A DNA stretch of 49,145 nt, from contig JAJTGP010000135.1 in NCBI GenBank assembly GCA_021299265.1, positions 1 through 49,145 on the forward strand. Direction: 5' to 3'. A program made the position numbers and the translations under genes. Of the stretch, positions 8,438-17,650 are shown piece after piece. The stretch's first letter is position 1; the number at the start of each line of letters is the position of its first letter. The DNA is from Hyphomonadaceae bacterium. GTDB taxonomy: Bacteria > Pseudomonadota > Alphaproteobacteria > Caulobacterales > Aquidulcibacteraceae. The notes under the pieces are model-generated. The model was not told where the DNA came from. It was given only the letters and a program-made list of their open reading frames with translations, and ran no database searches.

Positions 8438-10282
8438 ATGTCCGACTTTTTTGATGATGAAGACGACGCCTCGACGCGTCAGCAAAAGGCCCATATCGGC
8501 CAGATTATGCATTACCTCTGGCGGCATTGGTCCAGCCAGCCTGTGAAGTTCTTCGCCGTTGTCGTGCTGATGATGGCCTCGACAGCGTGTGAGCTTCTCT
8601 TGCCCGCTTTGTCCGGGCGGATCGTTGAGACTTTGACGAAAGGTCCGCAAGCTGCCGATCGGGCCTTTGAACTGTTTTGGATTTTTGCGGCGATTGCGGC
8701 TGGCATGTTCGTGCTGCGCAACATTCTGGTGCGGGTTTGGAACCTGTTTGCCGCGCGCAATATGGCCAATATCACGAGCGCTAGCTTTCGGGACGTCCAG
8801 CGTTTCTCCAGCCAGTGGCACAGCGACAATTTTGCGGGTGCGACGGTGCGCCGGGTTAGCCGCGCCATGTGGGCCTATGACACTTTGTCCGACAATTTTC
8901 TCTGGTTCATTCTGCCCGCCGCCATTGTCTTGCTTGGCTTGACCGGGATGATGTTGGCAACTTGGCCATTGGTCGGCCTTTATGTTGGTGGGTCGATTAC
9001 GCTGTTCACGCTGGCCAGTATTCTGATTGCGCGGTTTTATATCCAGAAGGCGAATGAGCGATCCAATTCCGCTGATACAGCCATTGGGGCCTCACTGGCA
9101 GATGCTGTCTCGGCCAACCCAACGGTGAAAGCCTTTGGGGCAGAAGCCCGCGAAGAAGCGCGCTTTGGCGGCGTGGTGGAAAAGTGGCGTGGCCTCGTGG
9201 CCACCACTTGGATGCGCTATGCTGACGGTTGGGCCGTGTCCAACATCATCTTATGGTCGCTTCAAGTCGGGCTTTTGGGGCTGGTGCTGATTGAGTGGCG
9301 GGAGGGCCGGGCAAGCCCCGGCGACGCAACCTTTGCTTTGACCAGTTATTTTTTGATCGCCAGCTATCTGCGCAATTTGGGCGAGACAGTACAGCAAGTT
9401 CAGCGTGGCTTTGCCGATATTGAAGACGCCGTCGCCTATAGCTTGGAAGTGGAAGACGTGGCGGATGCACCTAATGCCAAGCGCTTTGTGCAAGGCAATG
9501 GCGAGATTGTGTTCGATCAGGTCACGTTCGGCTATCGCGGGCAGAGCGAGCCCTTGTACCAAGACTTTTCATTGACCATTCAGCCGGGAGAGACCGTGGC
9601 ACTGGTCGGTCAAACCGGGTCAGGCAAGTCCACCTTCGTGAAGCTGTTGCAGCGTCTTTATGATGTCGATGCCGGTGCCATCCGCATAGATGGCCAGGAT
9701 GTGCGGCACGTACGCCAAGATAGTCTGCGCGGCTCCATTGCCTTGGTGCCACAAGACCCAGCCTTGTTTCACCGCAGCCTGCGGGAAAACATCGCCTATG
9801 CCCGCCCGGATGCCAGTCTGGCAGACTTAGAAGCGGCGACGCGGGATGCGCGCGCGTCTGACTTCATTGGTCGTTTGCCGAAGGGGCTTGAGACCCAAGT
9901 GGGTGAGCGGGGGGTTAAATTGTCGGGCGGGGAGCGTCAGCGAGTGGCACTGGCGCGCGCCTTCTTGGCCGATGCCCGTATCTTGATCTTAGATGAGGCG
10001 ACATCCTCACTCGACACCCAAACCGAGCGAGACGTCCAAGATGCGATGAAGGCCTTAGCAAAGGATAAGACGACCATCCTGATTGCGCACCGCCTATCGA
10101 CTGTGCGTGAGGCGGATCGAATCTTGGTGTTTGAATCGGGACGTATCGTTGAACAGGGCACACATGACACCTTGGTGGCAAAAGGTGGTGCCTATGCCCG
10201 CCTCAATGCGCTGTCGGTTGGTGATAAACTGGGCGGCGACCTGGATTTGCATGCCGAGCTGCCCGTCCAGCATGCCCCATAA
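8438..10282 (+). CDS. ABC transporter, fused permease and ATP-binding protein (type I exporter)
   Basis: N-terminal multi-helix TMD; Walker A 'GQTGSGKST', signature 'LSGGERQRVALARAFL', Walker B 'ILILDEATSSLD'. Confidence 0.95.
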   Translation: MSDFFDDEDDASTRQQKAHIGQIMHYLWRHWSSQPVKFFAVVVLMMASTACELLLPALSGRIVETLTKGPQAADRAFELFWIFAAIAAGMFVLRNILVRVWNLFAARNMANITSASFRDVQRFSSQWHSDNFAGATVRRVSRAMWAYDTLSDNFLWFILPAAIVLLGLTGMMLATWPLVGLYVGGSITLFTLASILIARFYIQKANERSNSADTAIGASLADAVSANPTVKAFGAEAREEARFGGVVEKWRGLVATTWMRYADGWAVSNIILWSLQVGLLGLVLIEWREGRASPGDATFALTSYFLIASYLRNLGETVQQVQRGFADIEDAVAYSLEVEDVADAPNAKRFVQGNGEIVFDQVTFGYRGQSEPLYQDFSLTIQPGETVALVGQTGSGKSTFVKLLQRLYDVDAGAIRIDGQDVRHVRQDSLRGSIALVPQDPALFHRSLRENIAYARPDASLADLEAATRDARASDFIGRLPKGLETQVGERGVKLSGGERQRVALARAFLADARILILDEATSSLDTQTERDVQDAMKALAKDKTTILIAHRLSTVREADRILVFESGRIVEQGTHDTLVAKGGAYARLNALSVGDKLGGDLDLHAELPVQHAP

Positions 10283-10402
10283 GGCGACTGATAAGTGTGC
10301 AATGCCAGCCGCTTAACTGCCCTTGCCCTCATCGCAATCCCGTGATCATGTGCGCGCCACAGATCACGGGGCTGTTATAGACAGCGCTCAGGGGGAGTTA
10401 TC

Positions 10403-12184
10403 ATGTCGGATCTTTGGGGTGTTATTTGGAACATCGTGTTTGCCGGTGGGCTTTTGGTGACGTTGGGAACGATTTTCCCCGTCGCCAGAGAAATGAAAAA
10501 TCACCCCAAAGGCTTGCGCGTCTTGTTCTTTGCCGAAATGTGGGAGCGCTTTTCCTATTACGGGATGCGTGGCCTGCTGACGGTCTATCTGGTCCAGCAC
10601 TTCCTGTTTGACCAAGCCGACGCGCAGAAGACATATTCCTCTTATACAACATTGGTCTATCTCTTGCCCTTGGTCGGCGGGGTGTTGGCAGACCGCTTCT
10701 TAGGCACGCGCAAGGCCATTGCTTTCGGGGCTTTGGCGCTGGTATTTGGCCACTTTGCGATGGGCTTTGAAGGTAAGCCCACCACCCAGACCTTGACCTA
10801 TCAAGGCGCGACTTATGAATTCGTCACCCAAGGACGCAACGAGGATTATGTTGCCAAGCTGAAGATTGGCGAACAAGCCTATGCTTATAGTGCTTCGGAA
10901 AAGGGCATTGAGATCAAGGATCTGCCTGCTACCGCACCCGTTCCTGCCCTCCTGCCGGCTGGCAGCTATGAGTTGAAGAAGGTGAAGTCGGAAGGTCCGT
11001 TTGAGATCATCTTCTACATCGCTCTTTCCTTGATCATTTTGGGCGTGGGCTTTTTGAAGCCCAGTATCTCCTCCATTGTTGGTCAACTCTATCCGGAGGG
11101 CGACCCACGTCGCGATCCGGGCTTCACCCTCTATTATTATGGCATCAATCTGGGGGCTTTCTGGGCCGCCATCCTCTGCGGTGCGTTGGGTACAGTTGTT
11201 GGCTGGTGGGCAGGCTTTGGCCTAGCCGGTGTTGGCATGTTGGCGGGCTATATCGCCTTTGTACGCGGCAAAGACAGCTTGGAAGGCAAGGGCGAACCAC
11301 CTGATCCTGAAGCCTTGAAGAAGAAAGTCTTGGGCCCGATCAATCTTGAGACCGCCATCTATATTGGGGCGATTGTCTCGGTGCCTGCAATCTGGTTCTT
11401 GGTGCAGAACAACCAATTGGTTGGTAATATGCTGGCCTTGGGCTCAGCTGCCGTCCTGATCTACATCGTCTATCATATGATGACGGCATGCAGCAAAGAA
11501 GAAGCCGGTCGCCTGATCTTGGCTTTGGTTTTGATCGCGGCTTCGGTTGTGTTCTGGACGCTGTTTGAACAAGCGGGCTCGTCGCTGTCGCTCTTTACCG
11601 CGACCAATGTGGCTTTGCCGGATAATGGCTTTGTCAGCATCAGTGCACCCCAGACGCAGAGCTTTAACTCAGGCTTTATTCTGATCTTTGCTCCGGCTTT
11701 TGCGTGGCTCTGGGTGAAGCTTGGTCAGCGCAATATGGACCCATCGGCACCGATGAAGTTCGCAATCGCCTTGGTGCAAGTGGGCCTTGGCTTCTTGATC
11801 TTGGTTTGGGGCGCGAAGTTTGCCGATGACCAGGCCCGCGTGCCGGTGATCTTCTTGGCACTCGCCTATCTGCTCCACACGACCGGTGAACTCTGCTTAA
11901 GCCCCGTTGGCCTCAGTTGGATGACGAAATTGTCCACGCCAAAACTGCTCTCAACCTTGATGGCGACATGGTTCTTGGCAAGCTCTGGCGCGCAATATCT
12001 GGGTGGCATCATCGCGCAATTGACCGCTACCGAGACAGTGGCCGGTCAAGTCACCGATCCTGCCAAGGCCTTGGCGACCTCGCTGGAAGTTTTCAGTGCC
12101 ATTGGTCTGTGGTCGATTGGGATCGGGATCGTGATGGCATTGGCTTCTCCACTCCTGAAGAAGCTGGCTCACGGCGTGAAATAA
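10403..12184 (+). CDS. POT/PTR family peptide MFS transporter
   Basis: 'FFAEMWERFSYYGMRGLLTVYL' PTR2 signature, 'FTLYYYGINLGAF', 'GELCLSPVGLSWMTKL'. Confidence 0.93.
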   Translation: MSDLWGVIWNIVFAGGLLVTLGTIFPVAREMKNHPKGLRVLFFAEMWERFSYYGMRGLLTVYLVQHFLFDQADAQKTYSSYTTLVYLLPLVGGVLADRFLGTRKAIAFGALALVFGHFAMGFEGKPTTQTLTYQGATYEFVTQGRNEDYVAKLKIGEQAYAYSASEKGIEIKDLPATAPVPALLPAGSYELKKVKSEGPFEIIFYIALSLIILGVGFLKPSISSIVGQLYPEGDPRRDPGFTLYYYGINLGAFWAAILCGALGTVVGWWAGFGLAGVGMLAGYIAFVRGKDSLEGKGEPPDPEALKKKVLGPINLETAIYIGAIVSVPAIWFLVQNNQLVGNMLALGSAAVLIYIVYHMMTACSKEEAGRLILALVLIAASVVFWTLFEQAGSSLSLFTATNVALPDNGFVSISAPQTQSFNSGFILIFAPAFAWLWVKLGQRNMDPSAPMKFAIALVQVGLGFLILVWGAKFADDQARVPVIFLALAYLLHTTGELCLSPVGLSWMTKLSTPKLLSTLMATWFLASSGAQYLGGIIAQLTATETVAGQVTDPAKALATSLEVFSAIGLWSIGIGIVMALASPLLKKLAHGVK

Positions 12185-12191
12185 GGTTGGA

Positions 12192-12226
12192 ATCTTCTGG
12201 TCAGAACGTCCCTTTGACCAGAAGAT
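12192..12226. terminator. Perfect 12-bp inverted repeat between convergent genes (candidate bidirectional terminator)
   Basis: ATCTTCTGGTCA-gaacgtccctt-TGACCAGAAGAT; overlaps the TonB receptor stop codon (12201-12203). Confidence 0.65.
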
Positions 12227-14306
12227 ACCAGACTCCATCCTTGGATCGCTCCCGATATTGGGTTTGACGCACCACCCCTGACCGACGGTCGGGGGTGAAG
12301 TCTGTCCGCAGACGATTGAATGTCGTACCATTTGGATCTTCGACACCAAATTCCAAGCTTAAGTTCTTATACGCCTTGGTCTCAACCCACGCACCCCAGT
12401 TCTGGATCGTATCCCACAGAAAGGTCTGGTTAGGCCGGTATTCCCGGTTATTGTTGCCGCGCCAGTACCAAGCACCCATACGCAACTTCTTTTTGGGAAT
12501 CTCATAAGTGATGTTGGTGTTGAAATTCTTGCCATTCCAGCCAGAAAATGGCCGGGTCTGATTGGTAATTGGGTCTGCCAGCTCTGAATCACGCCAACGG
12601 TAATTGCCCTCAATCTCCAAGCCAGCCAAAAGCGCGGTTAAGGGGATAGCCCAAGAGATGTTGTAACCCCAACGCTCGGCTTCAGGCACATTGCCTAAGG
12701 CAACGCCGCCATTGCGGGTCGGCACAAGGGTCAATTGATCTTCAAATTTTTCCTGAACGAGGGAGACGTTGATCACCCCACGCTTGCCCCAGCGTCGCTC
12801 TACGCCGATCAGGCTTGACCAGACTTGCTCAGGCCGCAATTCGGGATTGCCACTATTTTGGTTGTTATCGCCGACAGAAGCTGAGTCCGCAAAGGCCCCA
12901 AAGTCTAACTGCCCAACGACCCGTTCAACCTCCACCCGATAGGTCCAGCCATCATGGGGCTTCCAAGCCGCCTTGATCCGAGGTTTTGGATAGAAGAATG
13001 AGCGCTTTTTGCCAGAAGCCCCGGTCTGCTCAATGGTCGACCATTCTCCTGTCAGGGTAGATTCGAGGGTTAGTTTGGGCGATAAAGTCCATGAATCGCT
13101 GACGAAGGCTTCCTTTCGGTTCTCTGACACTTCGGTCGAAGAAATGTCAGAAGGGCGAACGACAAAGATCGTGCCGTCGCCCTCCGCATATTGGCCGACG
13201 AAATCCAGACTATTGTAAGCCAGTTCGCCGCCAGTTTCGATTTGATGGGCCCCGAATTTCCTTTTGAATGTTAGGCGCGCCACCCGCTCTTCATTGGTGG
13301 AGTCGGCGACAAAGCGGCCGAAATTTTTAGTTTGCCCAACGGGGTTAAAGCCTGCGAGATCGAGGTTTTCGTCCTCCGTTGCCTTTGCCAATAGCGCAAG
13401 TTTTCCGGTCCAGCCTGCAACATCACGTTCTAAGTCGCCGCCAATTTCCCAGCGCTTAGTCGTGCCTTCTTCCTTACCCTCGTCAACCCGAAACGGCACA
13501 GTCGCGTTCGGCCGAAATGCGACATGGACCCAGTCTCGGGTAAAGTTGCCTTCCATATAGCTGGCATTGGCATTGAGCTTGGTATCGCCAATCTTGCCAT
13601 CCATCGCAAAGGTCGCTTGGGCATATTTTGAACGACGACGATCATCATTCGGCCCGCGCTCTGTAAAGACGCCAGATGGTGACAGAACGCCCTCATAGCC
13701 GATGAAGTCTTCGACATTCTCAATTTCGGCATGCAGACCATTGGTGACGTTAAAACCACCCAGTTTGGAGGTGTAGGAGGTGTCGAGCTTTGGCTTGATC
13801 CGGCCACTGCCGACGCCTGTCGTTTGCACTTCCCATTTACCGCTGGCCTTATTGTTGGCTTTGCGGATGACATTGACGATGAGGCTCTTGCCCGGCGCTA
13901 AAGCGCCAGCGGCCGCCCCTTCCAGAAGCTCAATTTTCTCGACATTGCCCGCCGGAATTCGCGAAAGGATAGCGAATAGGCTCTCATTCTTGCTGGTAGG
14001 CCGTGAGCCGTCGATCAGCACATTGCCTGCTGCCCCACCAAACCCGCGAACAGATTCGCCATCTTCAATGTTAAAGCCAGGAATGCGTACCACCATATCG
14101 GCGGCGGTTTGTGGGGTGATGTCGTTGAAATAGGCGGGTTGGAACGTGCGCTTGCCATCGATCAGATTTGGTAAGGCATTGGTCACGCTTGTAGCTGGGC
14201 TGACCGTTTCTGCCGTCTGCGCCAAAGCAGGTGCCAGGCCAATGCTGCCAACAAAAGCAAGAGGTGCAATCGCAAAAGCGAGTGCTCGGTAAGAGATCAA
14301 AACCAT
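12201..14306 (-). CDS. TonB-dependent receptor with plug domain
   Basis: Signal peptide; plug-like 'TAADMVVRIPGFNIEDGESVRGFGGAAGNVLIDGSRPTSK'; alternating barrel strands; terminal 'VWYLLVKGTF'. Confidence 0.87.
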   Translation of the reverse strand: MVLISYRALAFAIAPLAFVGSIGLAPALAQTAETVSPATSVTNALPNLIDGKRTFQPAYFNDITPQTAADMVVRIPGFNIEDGESVRGFGGAAGNVLIDGSRPTSKNESLFAILSRIPAGNVEKIELLEGAAAGALAPGKSLIVNVIRKANNKASGKWEVQTTGVGSGRIKPKLDTSYTSKLGGFNVTNGLHAEIENVEDFIGYEGVLSPSGVFTERGPNDDRRRSKYAQATFAMDGKIGDTKLNANASYMEGNFTRDWVHVAFRPNATVPFRVDEGKEEGTTKRWEIGGDLERDVAGWTGKLALLAKATEDENLDLAGFNPVGQTKNFGRFVADSTNEERVARLTFKRKFGAHQIETGGELAYNSLDFVGQYAEGDGTIFVVRPSDISSTEVSENRKEAFVSDSWTLSPKLTLESTLTGEWSTIEQTGASGKKRSFFYPKPRIKAAWKPHDGWTYRVEVERVVGQLDFGAFADSASVGDNNQNSGNPELRPEQVWSSLIGVERRWGKRGVINVSLVQEKFEDQLTLVPTRNGGVALGNVPEAERWGYNISWAIPLTALLAGLEIEGNYRWRDSELADPITNQTRPFSGWNGKNFNTNITYEIPKKKLRMGAWYWRGNNNREYRPNQTFLWDTIQNWGAWVETKAYKNLSLEFGVEDPNGTTFNRLRTDFTPDRRSGVVRQTQYRERSKDGVWYLLVKGTF

Positions 14307-14480
14307 GGGTGCTTCCCCGCCCAAATAAAGCAATTGACTCCTCTATCCTCGATTATTTCTTCAATTACCCGTGAAAAGGCTGTCATGAAGTTTTTTAAAC
14401 TGAGGGGCTTATGTGATTGCGTGCGCTTTGAGGCTAGGGGTTACTTTCCCAAATGCTCGCTCCGGTTTAAGTCGTACGTC

Positions 14481-15851
14481 ATGATGATTGCGCGCTTGCT
14501 TGCTTGTTTCTGGATTTCGGTAATCGGGTTGGGCCTCTCAGGCCTTGAGCCCGTAGGCGCGCAGAGCGCGGGGCCTGCACCAGCGGGCCCCGCCGTCGGG
14601 TTGGGCAACGGATTCGCTGATCTTTCAGCCCGACTTCAGCCTGCTGTCGTTGCGATCCGGGCCAAGCGCTCCTTGGTCGGTGCCCCGCGCGATTCCGTGC
14701 ATGCAGCAGCAGGGGGGGCTTCAACGGGCTCTGGCTTTGTGATTGATCCGCGCGGCGTTGTCGTTACCAATAATCATGTCATCGAAGGCAACGACCGGTT
14801 TGAGATAATCTTGGTGGATGGCACAGTCCTGCCCGCCACCTTGGTCGGCCGCGACACAGAAACAGACCTCGCCGTTTTACGCGCGACAGGGACGCAGCGT
14901 TTGGCCAGCGTCACTTGGGGCAATAGTGATGCTGCCCGTGTGGGCGATTGGGCCATCGCGATTGGCAGCCCGTTTGGACTTGGTAATTCCCTGTCGGTCG
15001 GGGTGATTTCGGCCCGCAACCGCGATTTGCAGGCCGGGCGCTATGACGACTTCTTGCAGACCGACGCAGCCATCAATCGTGGCAATTCCGGTGGGCCTTT
15101 GTTCAATGCGCGCGGTGAAGTGATTGGCGTCAATACAGCCATTGTTTCGCCCGGCGGCACGCAAGGTGGCTCTGTTGGGGTTGGCTTTGCGGTGCCGTCA
15201 AATTTAGCGCGCAAGATCGTGTCCGACATTCTTCAAACCGGCAGCGTTCAGCGCGGATGGATCGGGCTGCGCGCGCGCCTGTTGACGCCTGAAGAAGGCG
15301 GTACAGGGCAGAATGGCGTCATTGTTGCCGATGTCGCTGCCAACTCGCCTGCTGCCAAGGCCGGTTTGCGCATGGGTGATCGGATCTTGAAATGGGCAGG
15401 TCAGCCCGTGACAGACCCACGTGCCTTAGCTCGCTTTGCCGCAGCAACGCCTGCGGGTGCCAAGGTAAAGCTTGAAGGGTTTCGTGGTCGCCAAGCCATT
15501 TTTGCCAATTTAGTTATCGGACGCTCACCCAGTGAAGCGCGTGCACCAACGCCACAAGCCTCGCCAAGCGTTACGGCAATGGGCCTTGTTCTGCGCGCGG
15601 CTGCGCCGTCAGATCGTCCAAAGCTGCCACCGGAAGTGCGGGTTGTCGTCTCTGCCCTCGATCCGTTTGGGCCGGGCAAGGATCAGGTTCGCCCAGGCGA
15701 TGGCTTGCTAGAGGTGCAAGGCCAAGCGATCGGGAGTCCACAAGAAGCGCGGGCGGCGTTACAGGCTGCGGCCCGCAAACGCGATGCAGTGGTGATCCGT
15801 CTGTACCGGGACGGGCAGCCGATTTACCGGGCGCTGCGTCCGACGCGCTAG
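14481..15851 (+). CDS. HtrA/Deg-like trypsin-type serine protease with PDZ domain(s)
   Basis: Triad motifs 'VVTNNHVIEG', 'TETDLAVLR', 'INRGNSGGPLFN'; PDZ 'VAANSPAAKAGLRMGDRILKWAGQPV'. Start inferred at MMIARLL. Confidence 0.9.
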   Translation: MMIARLLACFWISVIGLGLSGLEPVGAQSAGPAPAGPAVGLGNGFADLSARLQPAVVAIRAKRSLVGAPRDSVHAAAGGASTGSGFVIDPRGVVVTNNHVIEGNDRFEIILVDGTVLPATLVGRDTETDLAVLRATGTQRLASVTWGNSDAARVGDWAIAIGSPFGLGNSLSVGVISARNRDLQAGRYDDFLQTDAAINRGNSGGPLFNARGEVIGVNTAIVSPGGTQGGSVGVGFAVPSNLARKIVSDILQTGSVQRGWIGLRARLLTPEEGGTGQNGVIVADVAANSPAAKAGLRMGDRILKWAGQPVTDPRALARFAAATPAGAKVKLEGFRGRQAIFANLVIGRSPSEARAPTPQASPSVTAMGLVLRAAAPSDRPKLPPEVRVVVSALDPFGPGKDQVRPGDGLLEVQGQAIGSPQEARAALQAAARKRDAVVIRLYRDGQPIYRALRPTR

Positions 15852-15939
15852 TAACAGGCAGCGAAGCTAGACCTTTCAGTCCGCCTCGACTATCGCTTGG
15901 CACGCGAAATAGCAGACTTGGTAACCTGGGGAATTCTGG

Positions 15940-17610
15940 ATGGCAGACGGCCGCGACGATGTGCCTTATGACTGGAATAAGGTGATCAACCCAGAAGCCA
16001 AGAAAAAGCCCGCAAAGCGTCCGCCCGGCAAAGGTCCAGCCTTGCCAAAAATGCCTCGTGTTAGCCTTAAGCTTGATTTGCTCGGATGGCTGATGGCCGT
16101 GACGGGGGTGGTCATCGTTGTTGGCATCCTGGTGCTCTTCTACATGTCCTGGCTGTTCCAGGCCGAAGGCCAGCGCGTTACCGCGCAAGATCAAGGCCAA
16201 ATTCCAATTACCGAGGACTTTGCCGCAGGAGAACCCAAACCAGCCGATGTCCTGTTTCGGATTGGTGGCGCGTCCAGCATGGGCCAAAGCGTGACGATGG
16301 ATCTCGTGTCGGCGTGGATGCGGGTAAGGGGCTATTCCTCTGTTCGGGCCGAGCAAGGTGACAAGGTCATTGAAGTGACTGGGTCGCGGGGTGGTAAAAA
16401 TGCCCGCGTGCTGATCGCGCTCGGCTCGTCGCATGGTGGCTTTGAAGCTTTGACGCAGCAACGTCTCGAGGCGGTGATGTCGTCTCGCCAAGTTTTGCCC
16501 GGTGAAGCAGACCGCTTGTCTGCTTTGGGCAACTTTACGAATGCATCGAGCGAAAAGATTATTGGGTTGGATGCCAGCCTTGTGGTGGTCAACCGCAATA
16601 ATCCAGTCAATCGGATCGATACCGAGACTTTGAGCCGGATCTTAAGCGGCGAGTTCACCGATTGGAATCAGGTTTCTAAAGAGGCTGAGGGTAAAATCTC
16701 CATCAAGCTTGAAAACCTCGGTGCGGATTTTGATTCAAGCCCCGCAGGGCGCCTTTTGGGCGATCGTGAGCCGCCTGAAACCGTTACCTTCTTGGATGAT
16801 CCCGTCGCAGTTTCTGATGCTGTCAGCCGAGATGAAAAAGCCATCGGGATCACGCGGCGCAGCACAGGCGGCGTAAAGGCCTTGGCACTCAATGAGCGAG
16901 GCGCACGTTCTGTCGGTGCCGACGATTTTTCGATCTCGACGGAAACCTATCCCTTTACGGAGCGCTTATTTGTTTATGTCGGCTCGTCCGGCGGCGATCC
17001 CAATGCACGCGATTTTGCTGATTTCGCGACTTCCCAACCGGGCCAGGAATTGGTTGCGCGCATGGGTATTACGCCTTTGCGCTTGGGCGCGGTAAAGGTC
17101 CTGTCCCCGCCTGATGCGCCGAGCGACTATCGGACCTTTGGTCGGTTTGCAGAGCGAATGAATTTTGACATTCGCTTCTATGACGGGGCCAACCAGCCTG
17201 ACTCCCGCGCCGAAGAAGACCTTAAGCGCTTTGTTGCCTTCATCAATAAGAACCAGATTGATAAACGCCGGATCGCGGTGATGGGCTTTGCTGACAATGT
17301 CGGCGCGCGGGTGACCAATATTGGCTTGGCACAGTCACGGGCTGAGACCGTTGCATTGGCACTGCAAGGCCTCGGCGTGACGCCCGGCGTGGTGCGCTCT
17401 TATGGCGACTCGCTGCCAGTCGGGTCAAATTCCGACGAGCGTGGCCGCATACGTAATCGGCGCGTAGAGATTTGGTTATGTGCGCCTCCGGCCTGCCCAT
17501 TGATCAATCTGGGCGCTGAAGCAGAAGCCACAACACGGGGCATCCCAGCCGGTGTTCGCCTTGGCCCGCCGCGACCAGCCGCGGAAGGCGAACCCGTGCC
17601 GAAGGGCTAA
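15940..17610 (+). CDS. Membrane-anchored PstS-like substrate-binding domain fused to C-terminal OmpA domain
   Basis: TM helix LLGWLMAVTGVVIVVGILVLFYMSWLF; PstS-like 'LFRIGGASSMGQSV...LVVVNRNNPVNRIDTETLSRILSGEFTDWNQV'; OmpA 'RRIAVMGFADNVGARVTNIGLAQSRAETVA...SNSDERGRIRNRRVEIWL'. Confidence 0.85.
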   Translation: MADGRDDVPYDWNKVINPEAKKKPAKRPPGKGPALPKMPRVSLKLDLLGWLMAVTGVVIVVGILVLFYMSWLFQAEGQRVTAQDQGQIPITEDFAAGEPKPADVLFRIGGASSMGQSVTMDLVSAWMRVRGYSSVRAEQGDKVIEVTGSRGGKNARVLIALGSSHGGFEALTQQRLEAVMSSRQVLPGEADRLSALGNFTNASSEKIIGLDASLVVVNRNNPVNRIDTETLSRILSGEFTDWNQVSKEAEGKISIKLENLGADFDSSPAGRLLGDREPPETVTFLDDPVAVSDAVSRDEKAIGITRRSTGGVKALALNERGARSVGADDFSISTETYPFTERLFVYVGSSGGDPNARDFADFATSQPGQELVARMGITPLRLGAVKVLSPPDAPSDYRTFGRFAERMNFDIRFYDGANQPDSRAEEDLKRFVAFINKNQIDKRRIAVMGFADNVGARVTNIGLAQSRAETVALALQGLGVTPGVVRSYGDSLPVGSNSDERGRIRNRRVEIWLCAPPACPLINLGAEAEATTRGIPAGVRLGPPRPAAEGEPVPKG

Positions 17611-17650
17611 ACGCCCTCTGGAAGAGTCAGTTGAGCCCTTAATCTGTAGC

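Noticed and set aside
15571-16491. 306-aa minus-strand ORF across the HtrA/PBP-OmpA junction
   Set aside because: Overlaps two strongly supported plus-strand genes; no domain signal and typical high-GC shadow ORF composition.
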